From Demequina sp. NBRC 110056 (GTDB taxonomy: Bacteria > Actinomycetota > Actinomycetes > Actinomycetales > Demequinaceae): DNA of 64,000 nucleotides. The notes below the pieces were generated by a model. That model searched no databases. It worked only from the letters and a program-made list of their open reading frames with translations, and was not told the DNA's origin. Below are positions 1-11,369 of the stretch, one piece after another. The position numbers and the translations under genes were made by a program. Numbering within the stretch: position 1 is the first letter of the stretch; each line of letters starts with the position of its first letter. The DNA lies in NCBI RefSeq assembly GCF_002090155.1, contig NZ_BBRM01000002.1, positions 310,001 through 374,000 on the forward strand, in the 5' to 3' direction.

Positions 1-1
1 G

Positions 2-2515
<2,514 letters not shown>

Positions 2516-2536
2516 GCCCCAGCGTCGCCCGAGCCC

Positions 2537-2571
2537 AGGACGCGCGCGCCCGAGCAAGGCGCGCGCGTCCT
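2537..2571 (+). terminator. Hairpin terminator after aconitase
   Basis: A perfect 14-bp inverted repeat (AGGACGCGCGCGCC, 7-nt loop, then its exact complement) lies 22 bases after the aconitase stop. Only a short T-rich stretch (CCTTTA) follows, as is common for GC-rich intrinsic terminators. It separates acnA from dxs. Confidence 0.75.
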
Positions 2572-2611
2572 GCCTTTACAGTGGACTGAAGTGACCGACG
2601 AAGGAGGGTCC

Positions 2612-4468
2612 GTGCTGGAGCGCATCGAGTCGCCGCAGGATCTGCGTGGGCTCTCCGCTGCCGAGCTCGACGAGCTCGCGCAGGAGATCCGCGACTACCT
2701 CGTGTCCTCGGTGTCCCGCACCGGCGGCCACCTGGGCCCCAACCTGGGCGTCGTCGAGCTCACCCTAGGCCTGCATCGGGTCTTCGACTCGCCGCGGGAC
2801 ACGCTCGTGTTCGACACGGGTCACCAGTCCTACGTGCACAAGTTGCTCACCGGGCGTCGTGACTTCTCCGAGCTGCGCAAGCGCGGTGGCCTCGCCGGCT
2901 ACCCCTCGCGCGCGGAGTCCGAGCACGACGTCGTCGAGAACTCCCACGCCTCGACGGCGGTGTCGTGGGCCGCGGGCATCGGGCGCGGCCGCACGCTGCG
3001 GGGCGAGGACGACCGCACCACCGTCGCGGTGATCGGAGACGGCGCTCTGACGGGCGGGATGGCCTGGGAGGCGCTGAACTCCCTGGCGGCCTCGCACGAC
3101 CGCGTGGTCATCGTGGTCAACGACAACGGCCGCTCGTACGCGCCGACCATCGGCGGGCTCGCGCGCCGCCTCGACGGCATCAGGACCGATCCGCGGTACG
3201 AGCAGTTCCTCGGCTGGGGCAAGCGCACCTTCGAGGGCCGCGGGCCGTGGCGCAACTTCACGTACCGCTCCGTCATGCACGGCAAGCGAGCACTCAAGGG
3301 GCTCATCGCCGAGCAGGGCATGTTCGAGGACCTCGGGCTCAAGTACGTGGGCCCGGTCGACGGGCACGACCTCGAGCAGGTCGAGGCAGCGCTGCGCCAC
3401 GCCCGTGACTTCGGCGCCCCCGTGATCGTCCACGTGCTCACGGAGAAGGGCCGCGGCTACACGCCCGCGGAGGAGGACGTCGCCGACCGGTTCCACGCGG
3501 TGGGCAAGATCCACCCCGAGACCGGGCTGCCCGTCGAGCCGAGCCGCTTCGGCTGGACCAAGGTGTTCGCGGAGGAGATCCTCGCCGTCGCGCGCGAGCG
3601 CGACGACGTCGTCGGGATGACCGCGGCCATGCTCGCGCCGGTGGGCCTGCAGCCGCTCGCCGACGAGTTCCCCGACCGCGTCATCGACGTCGGCATCGCG
3701 GAGCAGCACGCCGTCACGAGCGCCGCAGGCCTCGCGTTCGCGGGCTATCACCCCGTGGTGGCGGTGTACGCGACCTTCCTCAACCGCGCCTTCGACCAGG
3801 TGCTTCTCGACGTGGCGCTGCACGGCGCGGGCGTGACGTTCATGCTCGACCGGGCCGGCATCACCGGCGACGACGGCCCCAGCCACAACGGCATGTGGGA
3901 CATGGCGCTGCTGCGGCACGTGCCCGGGCTGCGCATCGCCGCGCCGCGAGACGCGACCACCATGCGGCGGTCGTTCCGGGAGGCGCTCGACGTCTCCGAT
4001 GCGCCCACGGTGGTGCGCTACCCGAAGGGGCCCGTCGGCGACGACCTGCTTGCGCTCGAGTCGGTCGAGGACATCGATGTGCTGGCCCGCCACGGCGGCG
4101 CGCCCCGCGTCGTCGTGTTCGGCCTGGGCTCGATGGCCGGCACGGCCCTCGAGACCGCCGAGAAGATCGCCGCGCAGGGCATCGACGTCCTCGCCGCCAC
4201 CGCGACCTGGGTCCATCCCGTGCCGTCGGGCGTGCTCGACGTCATCGGGGAGGCGGAGCTGGTCGTGACCGTCGAGGACGGGCTGACCGATGCTGGCATG
4301 GGCGAGGAGTGGGCGTCGTTTGCGCGGCTCGCCGGGCACGAGGCCCGGTGGATCCACCGCGGCATCCCGCGCGAGTTCCTCGACCACGCCTCGCGTGCGC
4401 AGATCATCGAGCGGGTGGGCCTGGAGGCCTCGGCGATCGCCGACGACGCCCTCGCCGCGCTCGACTGA
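2612..4468 (+). CDS. dxs: 1-deoxy-D-xylulose-5-phosphate synthase
   Basis: Thiamine-diphosphate enzyme that condenses pyruvate and glyceraldehyde 3-phosphate, the first step of the MEP isoprenoid pathway. The family start pattern (LERIESPQDL) is at the N-terminus, with FDTGHQSYVHKLLTGR and the ThDP/metal motif GDGALTGGMAWEALN. The transketolase central and C-terminal domains follow (IAEQHAVTSAAGLA, DRAGITGDDGPSHNG). I place the start at GTG 2612, because AAGGAGG lies 4 nt upstream and the family begins here. An in-frame GTG at 2591 would add seven residues and place the Shine-Dalgarno inside the gene. The length of 618 residues is normal. The gene converges with the RNase D operon. Confidence 0.95.
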   Translation: MLERIESPQDLRGLSAAELDELAQEIRDYLVSSVSRTGGHLGPNLGVVELTLGLHRVFDSPRDTLVFDTGHQSYVHKLLTGRRDFSELRKRGGLAGYPSRAESEHDVVENSHASTAVSWAAGIGRGRTLRGEDDRTTVAVIGDGALTGGMAWEALNSLAASHDRVVIVVNDNGRSYAPTIGGLARRLDGIRTDPRYEQFLGWGKRTFEGRGPWRNFTYRSVMHGKRALKGLIAEQGMFEDLGLKYVGPVDGHDLEQVEAALRHARDFGAPVIVHVLTEKGRGYTPAEEDVADRFHAVGKIHPETGLPVEPSRFGWTKVFAEEILAVARERDDVVGMTAAMLAPVGLQPLADEFPDRVIDVGIAEQHAVTSAAGLAFAGYHPVVAVYATFLNRAFDQVLLDVALHGAGVTFMLDRAGITGDDGPSHNGMWDMALLRHVPGLRIAAPRDATTMRRSFREALDVSDAPTVVRYPKGPVGDDLLALESVEDIDVLARHGGAPRVVVFGLGSMAGTALETAEKIAAQGIDVLAATATWVHPVPSGVLDVIGEAELVVTVEDGLTDAGMGEEWASFARLAGHEARWIHRGIPREFLDHASRAQIIERVGLEASAIADDALAALD

Positions 4469-4482
4469 CTCCTCCTCTCAGC

Positions 4483-4556
4483 GAAAGTGGGCCCACTTTC
4501 GTCAACGGTGGCCGTTCTTGATGAAGATGGACCCACTCTCATCCTGTGGGTGGGGT
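4483..4556. repeat. Palindrome with degenerate GTGGG-CCCACT repeats, possible IS end relic
   Basis: The spacer between dxs and the RNase D gene begins with a perfect 18-bp palindrome (GAAAGTGGGCCCACTTTC, 4483-4500). About 35 bp on, a related block reads GATGGACCCACTCTCATC. Degenerate copies of a GTGGGYCCACTTTC-like unit about 40-50 bp apart resemble the multiple terminal repeats of IS21-family elements. No transposase remains. It could equally be a bidirectional terminator for the two convergent genes. Confidence 0.3.
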
Positions 4557-4590
4557 GGGGCGGTCGCGGGCATCGGGCCGATGCGGTCGT

Positions 4591-5898
4591 TCAGTCCTCT
4601 GCGGGCTCGGCTGAGGCCTGGTGCGACTCGTGGGCCGCGTGCGCCCGAGCGAACGCCTCGGCGAGATCCGCGGCGATGAGGTCGATCTGCCACGAGCGTG
4701 CGCCGCGGCCGGCGAGGAACGAGCGGATCCACTGCTCGCCGCCGCCGCGATACTCCCAGCAGCAGCGCCGCAGCGCATCGGGCTGCAGGAGGTTCTCGGC
4801 GGGCACGTCGTGCCGTTCGGTGAGTGTGGTCACGACGTCGCGGGCCTCGGCGAGGCGCAGCGCGGCCTCGGGGCGCTTGTCCTTCCACACACGCGGCTGT
4901 GGCGGTCCATCGCCACGAGGACCGCGCTTGGGCGGAAGCTGACGCTCGGGCAGGCTCATCGCAGCCTCGATGGCCGGGTACCAGAACGGCGCGCGCCTGC
5001 GCGTGCCCTTCGACTGCCACTCACGGATCTGCACGAGAGCCTCGAGGGAGGAGGGCCTGGCCTGGGCGGCGGCCACGATCGCGGCGTCGCGCAGCACGCG
5101 GCCCGGGGAGGTGTCGCGGCGCTGGGCCTCCTTGTCGCGCGCCTCCCACAGCGACTTGACGATGGCGAGCCCGCGCTGGTCCCGGATCTGGTGCGAGCCG
5201 GATGTGCGGCGCCAGGGATCGACGCGTGGCTCGGGCGGCGGCGCGGTGCGCACGGCCTCGAACTCCTCGGTGGCCCACGCGAGCTTGCCGGCCTCGACCA
5301 GGTGGCCATGCAGGGCGTCGCGCAGCTCGAGGAGCACCTCGACGTCGAGAGCGGCATAGACCAGCCACGAGTGCGGGAGGGGTCGCGTGGACCAGTCCTG
5401 AGCCGAGTGCTCCTTCGCGAGCGCGAGGCCGAGCTCGCGCTCCACGACGGCGGCGAGGCCCACCTTGGGCCAGCCGAGCAGGCGCGCGGCGAGCTCGGTG
5501 TCGAACACCGAGGCCGGCACCAGGCCGAGGTCGCGCATGCCCGGGAGGTCCTGGCTCGCGGCGTGGAACACCCACTCGGCGTCGCCGAACGCCTCGTTGA
5601 GGATCGAGAGGTCGGGGAGCGCGTCGGTGTCGACGAGCGCGATCCCCGCGCCTGCGCGCTTGAACTGCGCGAGGTACGTGGCCTGGCCGTAGCGGAAGCC
5701 GGAGGCGCGCTCCGCGTCGGCGGCGATCGGTCCGGAGCCTGCGGCGAAGTCCGCCGCCATGCGGGCCAGACCCTCAGGGGTCGTGATGACGTCCGGCACA
5801 CCGCCAGCGGGCTCGCGCAGCGGCGTGGCCGCAGGAGCCTCGGCGGCGTCGCCCTCGACGTTCGCGGTCGCGTCGGCGCCCTCGGGCATGGTCGTCAC
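4591..5898 (-). CDS. rnd: Ribonuclease D family 3'-5' exonuclease with HRDC domain
   Basis: DEDD-type exoribonuclease, 435 residues, expected to trim tRNA and other stable RNA 3' ends. The N-terminal half holds the exonuclease core: PIAADAERASGFRYG supplies the first acidic motif, with DTELAARLLG and YAALDVEVLLELRDALHGHL later. The C-terminal half matches the HRDC helical region of actinobacterial RNase D. I choose GTG 5898 because its GTGA overlaps the stop of the upstream DUF3000 gene by 4 bases and GGAGGAG lies just upstream; ATG 5889 is an alternative. It forms a two-gene operon with DUF3000, an arrangement conserved next to dxs in actinobacteria. The last about 40 residues are low-complexity. 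Confidence 0.88.
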   Translation of the reverse strand: MTTMPEGADATANVEGDAAEAPAATPLREPAGGVPDVITTPEGLARMAADFAAGSGPIAADAERASGFRYGQATYLAQFKRAGAGIALVDTDALPDLSILNEAFGDAEWVFHAASQDLPGMRDLGLVPASVFDTELAARLLGWPKVGLAAVVERELGLALAKEHSAQDWSTRPLPHSWLVYAALDVEVLLELRDALHGHLVEAGKLAWATEEFEAVRTAPPPEPRVDPWRRTSGSHQIRDQRGLAIVKSLWEARDKEAQRRDTSPGRVLRDAAIVAAAQARPSSLEALVQIREWQSKGTRRRAPFWYPAIEAAMSLPERQLPPKRGPRGDGPPQPRVWKDKRPEAALRLAEARDVVTTLTERHDVPAENLLQPDALRRCCWEYRGGGEQWIRSFLAGRGARSWQIDLIAADLAEAFARAHAAHESHQASAEPAED

Positions 5899-6455
5899 TG
5901 AGCTCCTCCACGGATCATGCTCACACCTTCGGGCAGGGGCGGGACGCCCGCGCACGACGCGAGCAGCTCGGTCCAGGCGCCGATGTGTGCCTCGAGGTCG
6001 GTCTCGAGCGGCGTCCACGAGGCGCGCATCTCCACCTGGACCTCCTCGGCGCGGCCGGCGAGCTCGCCGTACGCGCGCGACACCGTCCGCGTCACCGTGC
6101 CACCGCGCGCCCGATGGGGGACGTCGACGAGCGCGTCGGTGAGCCATGACCAGGCGACGTCCGACCAGAGGTCGTCGGCGGCCACCTCGGCCTCGAGCTG
6201 TGCCTTCACCAGCGTCACGATCCTGAACTCGCCTTCCCATGCGTCCTGGCCCGAGGGGTCGTGCAGCAGCACGAAGCGGCCGCTGGCCTCGGTCGCCGGG
6301 GCAGTCACCTCGCCGTCGATCGCGGCAGCGAACGGCGCGATCCTCGACGGCGCCGGCGTCTCGACGAGCCGCACATCCGGTCGGGTCCGCGCGCGTCCCA
6401 GCGACTGCAGCGCCTCGACGAACCGAGGCGGCGCCTGCGATGGGTCGACGGCCAT
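5895..6455 (-). CDS. DUF3000 domain-containing protein
   Basis: Conserved actinobacterial protein of unknown function, 186 residues, matching the DUF3000 family in length and in motifs such as PPRFVEALQSL near the start and WTELLASCAGVPPLPEG near the end. It contains no signal peptide or membrane segment, so it is probably cytosolic. It is translationally coupled to the downstream RNase D gene through a GTGA overlap, suggesting a shared RNA-related job (inference from context). The start ATG lies 6 nt after a TAGGCT -10 box (6467-6462, minus strand) with no Shine-Dalgarno, so the mRNA is probably leaderless. Confidence 0.82.
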   Translation of the reverse strand: MAVDPSQAPPRFVEALQSLGRARTRPDVRLVETPAPSRIAPFAAAIDGEVTAPATEASGRFVLLHDPSGQDAWEGEFRIVTLVKAQLEAEVAADDLWSDVAWSWLTDALVDVPHRARGGTVTRTVSRAYGELAGRAEEVQVEMRASWTPLETDLEAHIGAWTELLASCAGVPPLPEGVSMIRGGAQ

Positions 6456-6461
6456 GCGTCG

Positions 6462-6467
6462 AGCCTA
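6462..6467 (-). promoter_or_regulatory. -10 box of a leaderless promoter for the DUF3000-rnd operon
   Basis: TAGGCT on the minus strand ends 6 nt before the ATG at 6455. Transcription would start at or next to the initiation codon. There is no Shine-Dalgarno sequence in the gap. Confidence 0.5.
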
Positions 6468-6514
6468 GTTCCGGGCTCAGGGGCCACCCGGTTCGCCACG
6501 CGGTGGCCTCCCAC

Positions 6515-6520
6515 TAGGCT
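6515..6520 (+). promoter_or_regulatory. Probable -10 box for gnd
   Basis: TAGGCT lies about 42 nt upstream of the gnd ATG, with a weak -35-like TTCGCC 17 bp further upstream. A second TAGACG overlaps just downstream. It is divergent from the DUF3000 promoter. Confidence 0.35.
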
Positions 6521-6561
6521 AGACGCCGTACCCCGACCCCCCTCCAGGTAAGGACGCGACA

Positions 6562-7998
6562 ATGGCGCTTGCTCAGATCGGTGTGACCGGACTTGCGGTG
6601 ATGGGCCGCAACCTGGCCCGCAACTTCGCCCGCAACGGATTCACGGTCGCCGTGCACAACCGTTCGCCTCAGAAGATGCACTCGCTGATCGAGGACCACG
6701 GCGACGAGGGCACCTTCATCGGCTCCGAGAGCCTCGAGGACTTCGTGGCCTCGCTCGAGAAGCCGCGCCAGGTCGTCATCATGGTCCAGGCGGGCGGACC
6801 CACCGACGCCGTCATCGAGTCGCTGGTCCCGCTGCTGGACGAGGGCGACATCATCGTCGACGCGGGCAACGCGCTGTACACCGACACCATGCGTCGCGAG
6901 AAGGATCTCGCCGCGAAGGGCCTGCACTTCGTGGGCTCGGGCGTGTCGGGAGGCGAGGAAGGCGCGCTGCTCGGCCCGTCCATCATGCCCGGCGGCCCGG
7001 CCGAGTCCTACGTGACGCTCGGGCCGATCCTCGAGAAGATCGCGGCGAAGGCCGAGGACGGCACGCCGTGCTGCGTGCACGTGGGCCCCGACGGCGCCGG
7101 ACACTTCGTGAAGATGGTGCACAACGGCATCGAGTACGCCGACATGCAGCTCATCGGCGAGGCATACGACCTGCTGCGCGCCGGGCTGAGCCTGACGCCG
7201 GCCGAGATCGGCGACATCTTCGCCGAGTGGAACGAGGGCGACCTCGAGTCCTTCCTCATCGAGATCACGGCCGAGGTGCTGCGTCACACCGACGCGAAGA
7301 CCGGCAAGGCGCTCGTCGACGTGATCTCCGACCAGGCGGGCCAGAAGGGCACGGGCCGCTGGACCGTCCAGTCCGCGCTCGATCTGGGCGTCCCCGTCAC
7401 GGGCATCGCCGAGGCGACCTTCGCCCGCGCGATCTCGTCGCAGACCGCTCAGCGAGAGGCCGCTCGCGGCGTGCTCGCCGCGAGCGCCGGCGACTTCCAC
7501 ATCGGCAACCGCACGGGCTTCATCGAAGATGTCCGCCTCGCGCTGTACGCGTCCAAGGTCGTCGCGTACTCGCAGGGCTTCGACCAGATCCAGGCCGCCT
7601 CCGAGGAGTTCGGCTGGGACATCGATCGCGGCGCGATGGCGAAGATCTGGCGCGAGGGCTGCATCATCCGTGCGCGCTTCCTCGACCGCATCACCGAGGC
7701 CTACGACCGCAACCCCGAGCTCCCCACGCTGCTCGTGGACGACTACTTCCAGGGCGCGGTCGCGAACGGCGTCTCGGCGTGGCGCCGCGTGGTGTCGCAG
7801 GCCGCCCTCGCCGGTGTCCCGGTGCCCGCGTTCGGCTCCTCTCTGTCGTACTACGACTCGCTGCGAGCGGAGCGCCTGCCGGCAGCCGTCATCCAGGGTC
7901 AGCGCGACTTCTTCGGCGCGCACACCTACAAGCGCGTCGACGCCGAGGGCACGTTCCACACGCTGTGGTCGGGCGACCGCTCCGAGGTCGAGGCCTGA
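6562..7998 (+). CDS. gnd: 6-phosphogluconate dehydrogenase, decarboxylating
   Basis: Oxidative pentose-phosphate enzyme that converts 6-phosphogluconate to ribulose 5-phosphate, CO2 and NADPH. It has 478 residues, the length of the dimeric long-chain form. The N-terminal Rossmann fold starts IGVTGLAVMGRNLARNF. The substrate loop is GVSGGEEGALLGPSIMPGG, and the catalytic Lys/Asn lie in HFVKMVHNGIEYADMQ. The helical C-terminal domain (KGTGRWTVQSALDLGVP) and tail are complete. The ATG follows AAGGACGCGACA. The ATP-grasp gene begins 36 bp downstream, so the two may be co-transcribed. Confidence 0.96.
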   Translation: MALAQIGVTGLAVMGRNLARNFARNGFTVAVHNRSPQKMHSLIEDHGDEGTFIGSESLEDFVASLEKPRQVVIMVQAGGPTDAVIESLVPLLDEGDIIVDAGNALYTDTMRREKDLAAKGLHFVGSGVSGGEEGALLGPSIMPGGPAESYVTLGPILEKIAAKAEDGTPCCVHVGPDGAGHFVKMVHNGIEYADMQLIGEAYDLLRAGLSLTPAEIGDIFAEWNEGDLESFLIEITAEVLRHTDAKTGKALVDVISDQAGQKGTGRWTVQSALDLGVPVTGIAEATFARAISSQTAQREAARGVLAASAGDFHIGNRTGFIEDVRLALYASKVVAYSQGFDQIQAASEEFGWDIDRGAMAKIWREGCIIRARFLDRITEAYDRNPELPTLLVDDYFQGAVANGVSAWRRVVSQAALAGVPVPAFGSSLSYYDSLRAERLPAAVIQGQRDFFGAHTYKRVDAEGTFHTLWSGDRSEVEA

Positions 7999-8033
7999 CC
8001 GCCGCGTCCGCGTCCGCTGAGGGGGAGGGCACC

Positions 8034-9248
8034 ATGATCCCGGTGGTGGTCGGCGGAGACATCGGCGCCTACGCGCTGCTGAGGGCGTTCCACGACCGCT
8101 CGGGCGTGCGCGGCGTCGTCGTGTCGCGCCTGCAGACGCGCGCGTTCGCTGACACCCGCATCGCTGACGTGCGCATCGCCGATGTCGACGACGCCGATGC
8201 ACTCGTGGAGTCCCTCGTCTCGCTCGCCCAGGAGCGGGCGGGGGAGCGGCTCGTGTTGCTGTCGAACGCGGACTGGTACGTCGAGTCCATCATCGCTCGG
8301 CGGGCCGAGCTCGAGCCGCACTACGAGATCCCCATGTGCTCGGCCGAGTCCTTCGCCCGCGTCGAGTCGAAGCAGGCGTTCCAGGAGGACTGCGAGGCGC
8401 TCGGCATCCCGGTGCCGCGCACCGTGGCCGTTCGGTTCGAGGATGGCCAGGCACAGCCGGATGGGGAGCTCGAGTCGCTCACGTACCCGGTGATCGGCAA
8501 GGCGAGTTCGTCGGCTGAGCACTACAAGGTCGACTACCCGGGCAAGCTCAAGGTCGCTCACCTCGCGACGCGCCGCGAGGTCGAGGACCTCGTGAGCCGG
8601 ATCGCGGCGAGCGGGTTCTCGGGGACCTTCCTGCTCCAGGAGTTCATCCCGGGAGACGAGACTCAGATGCGGTCCCTCACGGCGTACCGCGACGCGCGCG
8701 GCGAGGTCACGCTGCTGTGCACCGGCCGCGTGCTGCTCGAGGAGCACACGCCGGGCACCCTCGGGGTGCCCGCCGCGATCCTGACGGAGCCGTACACCGA
8801 CGCGATGGACGCGATGGTGCGCTACCTCGAGCGGGTCGACTACCGCGGGTTCGCCAACGCCGACTACAAGCGCGACCCCAGGACCGGGGCGCACGTGTTC
8901 TTCGAGGTCAACCCGCGCATCGGCCGCAACAACTGGTACGTCACCGCCGCCGGCGCGAACCCTGCCGACCACGTCGCGGCGGACCTGGACGGCACGACGA
9001 TCGCGCCGGTCCGCGCGACGCGCGAGGTGCTCTACTCGGTGGTGCCGCTCGGGCTGCTCAAGCGCTACCTCCCGGACGCCGGCCTGCGCGAGCGGGTCCT
9101 CGCAGCGGCCAAGCGCGGCGTCGCACGGCCGCTGCACAACCCGGCGGACGGCTCGCTGGCGCGCAGGCTCACCATCGCGCTCCTCACGTGGAACTACCGC
9201 CGCAAGTACCGGGAGTTCTACCCCGAGCCGACCGAGACGGGGCACTGA
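8034..9248 (+). CDS. ATP-grasp enzyme, D-aspartate ligase-like (peptidoglycan cross-bridge)
   Basis: 404-residue ATP-grasp protein. The start (VVVGGDIGAYALLRAFHD) and overall plan resemble the D-aspartate ligase of enterococci, which adds a D-amino acid to the lysine side chain of peptidoglycan precursors. Visible ATP-grasp elements are YPVIGKASSSAEHYK (nucleotide-binding lysine), LLQEFIPGDETQMRS, and the metal-binding FFEVNPRIGRNN (E and N). Many Micrococcales have D-Asp or D-Glu in their cross-bridge, which fits. The exact amino acid is not predictable from sequence; a carboxylate-amine ligase of another pathway remains possible. GGGGGAGGG precedes the ATG. It sits between gnd and zapE, all on one strand. 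Confidence 0.7.
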   Translation: MIPVVVGGDIGAYALLRAFHDRSGVRGVVVSRLQTRAFADTRIADVRIADVDDADALVESLVSLAQERAGERLVLLSNADWYVESIIARRAELEPHYEIPMCSAESFARVESKQAFQEDCEALGIPVPRTVAVRFEDGQAQPDGELESLTYPVIGKASSSAEHYKVDYPGKLKVAHLATRREVEDLVSRIAASGFSGTFLLQEFIPGDETQMRSLTAYRDARGEVTLLCTGRVLLEEHTPGTLGVPAAILTEPYTDAMDAMVRYLERVDYRGFANADYKRDPRTGAHVFFEVNPRIGRNNWYVTAAGANPADHVAADLDGTTIAPVRATREVLYSVVPLGLLKRYLPDAGLRERVLAAAKRGVARPLHNPADGSLARRLTIALLTWNYRRKYREFYPEPTETGH

Positions 9249-9277
9249 GCCGTGCCAGCGGCGGGGAAGGGCCGCGC

Positions 9278-10276
9278 GTGAGCGCGCACCTCGTCGGGCG
9301 CCGCCCGCACGTCGAGCCCGAGGCGCTGATCTCCGCCCTCGTGCCGCCTCCGCACTTCGCGCAGGCGTCGTTCGACACGTACGTGCCGGACCCGGACTTC
9401 CCCAGCCAGGAGGCCGCCGTCTCCGAGGTGCGCACCTTCGCCAAGGGCGTGACGCGCCGCGGGCTCGGCGTGCTGCGGCGCTCGAGCGGCGGGCGGGGCA
9501 TCTATCTCGACGGCGGCTTCGGCGTCGGCAAGACCCACCTGCTCGCGTCGCTGGCGCGCGAGGTCGGCGACCGGGCGGTGTTCGGCACCTTCGTCGAGTA
9601 CACGCACCTCGTGGGTGCCATGGGCTTCCAGGCGACGCGCGCTGCGCTGCAGGAGTTCGCGCTCGTGTGCATCGACGAGTTCGAGCTCGACGATCCGGGC
9701 GACACGGTGCTGATGGCGCGGCTCATGCGGGAGCTCGCCGATGCGGGGGTCGCGCTGGCGGCGACGTCCAACACCCTGCCGGGATCGCTGGGTCAGGGCC
9801 GGTTCGCGGCGGACGACTTCAAGCGCGAGATCCAGGCGCTGTCGAGCGTGTTCGAGGTGATCACGATCGACGGGCCCGACTACCGGGGGCGCGGCGACCT
9901 CACCTTCCCGGCGCCCGCCACGGTCGACCAGGTGCTCACCGCGACCGCGGGTGACTCAGGGGCATGCGAGGACTGGGCAGCCCTCATGGAGGACCTCACG
10001 CATGTCCACCCGAGTCGATATGGGGCCTACGTCGAGGGCGTCGAGGTGCTCGGGCTGCGCGGCGTCGAGCCGCTGGCCGATCAGGGTCAGGCGCTGCGGG
10101 TCGTCTCGCTCGTCGACCGCCTGTACGACCGCGACGCGAGGATCGTCGCGTCCGGTCACTCCCTGGGCGACATCTTCTCCGCGGACATGCTGCGCGGCGG
10201 CTACCGCAAGAAGTACTACAGGGCGCTGAGCCGGTTGCTCGCTATGGTCGCGGGGGAGCCGGACCATCGGCCGTGA
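9278..10276 (+). CDS. zapE: AFG1/ZapE-family ATPase
   Basis: P-loop ATPase of the AFG1/ZapE family, 332 residues. Walker A is GGFGVGKTHLL (near residue 78) and Walker B is LVCIDEFELDD. The arginine/sensor region TSNTLPGSLGQGRF follows. In E. coli ZapE associates with the Z-ring; in actinobacteria the role is untested. GTG 9278 is chosen because GGGGAAGG lies about 7 nt upstream and homology begins shortly after. The last 35 bases overlap the 3' end of the convergent PPK2 gene, so both stops lie inside the neighbour's coding region. Confidence 0.85.
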   Translation: MSAHLVGRRPHVEPEALISALVPPPHFAQASFDTYVPDPDFPSQEAAVSEVRTFAKGVTRRGLGVLRRSSGGRGIYLDGGFGVGKTHLLASLAREVGDRAVFGTFVEYTHLVGAMGFQATRAALQEFALVCIDEFELDDPGDTVLMARLMRELADAGVALAATSNTLPGSLGQGRFAADDFKREIQALSSVFEVITIDGPDYRGRGDLTFPAPATVDQVLTATAGDSGACEDWAALMEDLTHVHPSRYGAYVEGVEVLGLRGVEPLADQGQALRVVSLVDRLYDRDARIVASGHSLGDIFSADMLRGGYRKKYYRALSRLLAMVAGEPDHRP

Positions 10277-11156
10277 TCGCCCGGCCGTCGGGCGAGGCCC
10301 GGCGTAGCGCCGCCACGCGCTCCTTCTCCGCATCGACGTCGAAGCTCGCCGGCGGCCACGTCAGGTCGAGGGACTCGAGCGCGCTCGTGAGTAGCTCGGT
10401 GATCGCGAGCCTCGCGTACCACTTGTGGTTGGCAGGGATCACGTGCCACGGGGCGCCGTCCGTGGAGGTGCGCCGGAAGATGGCTTCGTAGGCGTCGCGG
10501 TACTCCGCCCAGTGGGCGCGCTCGTCGAGATCCGCGGGGTCGTACTTCCAGTGCTTGTCCGGACGGGCGAGGCGACCCTCGATGCGGTCGAGCTGCTCAT
10601 CGAGCGACACGATGAGCGCGCACTTGACGATCGTCGTGCCCTCCTCGACGCGGCGGGCCTCCCACGCGTTGATCTCGTCGTAGCGCCCCTCCCACTCGGC
10701 GCGCGGCACGAGGTCGTGGACGCGAGCGACGAGGACATCCTCGTAGTGCGAGCGGTCGAACACCCCGATCCGCCCGGCGCGCGGCAGCGCGCGCTCGATG
10801 CGCCACAGGAAGTGATGCTCGAGCTCCTCCGCCGTGGGACGTCCGAAGCCGCGGCTCGTCACTCCTTGCGGGTCCACCATGCCGAGCACGTGGCGGACGA
10901 TCCCGCCCTTGCCTGCCGTGTCCATCCCCTGGAGGACGAGCAACACGGAACGGTGCCCTCCGGTGCGGCCATCGGCGAAGAGTCGCTCCTGGAGGTCGGC
11001 AAGGTCCTCCCCGCGCCGGCGCATCACCTTCACGGCGTGTTTCTCCTCCCCGTCGAACCCTGGTGTGGCGCCAGCGTCGAAGCCGTCGAACGAGAAGCCC
11101 TCGCCGGCGCGCAGCGCCGAGGCGGGGGGCTCGATCCAGCGGTCGCGCTTGGCCAT
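10242..11156 (-). CDS. ppk2: PPK2-family polyphosphate:nucleotide phosphotransferase
   Basis: 304-residue polyphosphate kinase 2, which transfers phosphate between polyphosphate and nucleotides. Walker A is LVLQGMDTAGKGG and Walker B is GVFDRSHYEDVLVARVH. The lid region (RPDKHWKYDPADLDER) and the conserved end WHVIPANHKWYARLAI are also present. Which nucleotide is preferred (AMP, ADP or GDP) cannot be told here. The ATG at 11156 has GAGGAG 7 nt upstream; an in-frame upstream start would lack a ribosome site. The gene overlaps zapE tail-to-tail by 35 bp. Confidence 0.92.
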   Translation of the reverse strand: MAKRDRWIEPPASALRAGEGFSFDGFDAGATPGFDGEEKHAVKVMRRRGEDLADLQERLFADGRTGGHRSVLLVLQGMDTAGKGGIVRHVLGMVDPQGVTSRGFGRPTAEELEHHFLWRIERALPRAGRIGVFDRSHYEDVLVARVHDLVPRAEWEGRYDEINAWEARRVEEGTTIVKCALIVSLDEQLDRIEGRLARPDKHWKYDPADLDERAHWAEYRDAYEAIFRRTSTDGAPWHVIPANHKWYARLAITELLTSALESLDLTWPPASFDVDAEKERVAALRRASPDGRAITADGPAPPRP

Positions 11157-11369
11157 GGACGGCTCCTCGGGTCTCGCCTGCAAGGGTGCTCCCACGCTAG
11201 TGCCTCGATGAGGGCCGCGCTCGGAGGCGGCCGAGGTGTGGCCGTGGTGCGGGCGGCGGAGCGACTGCGCACCCTCCCGTCGAGCGCGAATGGAGGGACC
11301 CTGCTACACAGGTGAGGCGTGCCGTGGGCGGCCCATCGCATCCGGGCGCATGCATCCAGGGGAGGCGTC

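Noticed and set aside
2591..2611. Upstream GTG start for dxs at 2591
   Set aside because: It would put AAGGAGG inside the gene; the family's N-terminal pattern begins at 2612.
2765..4387. Long antisense open frame over dxs (540 codons)
   Set aside because: It lies fully opposite a well-conserved gene, has an unnatural His/Arg/Gly composition, and no ribosome site. Such shadows are expected in GC-rich DNA.
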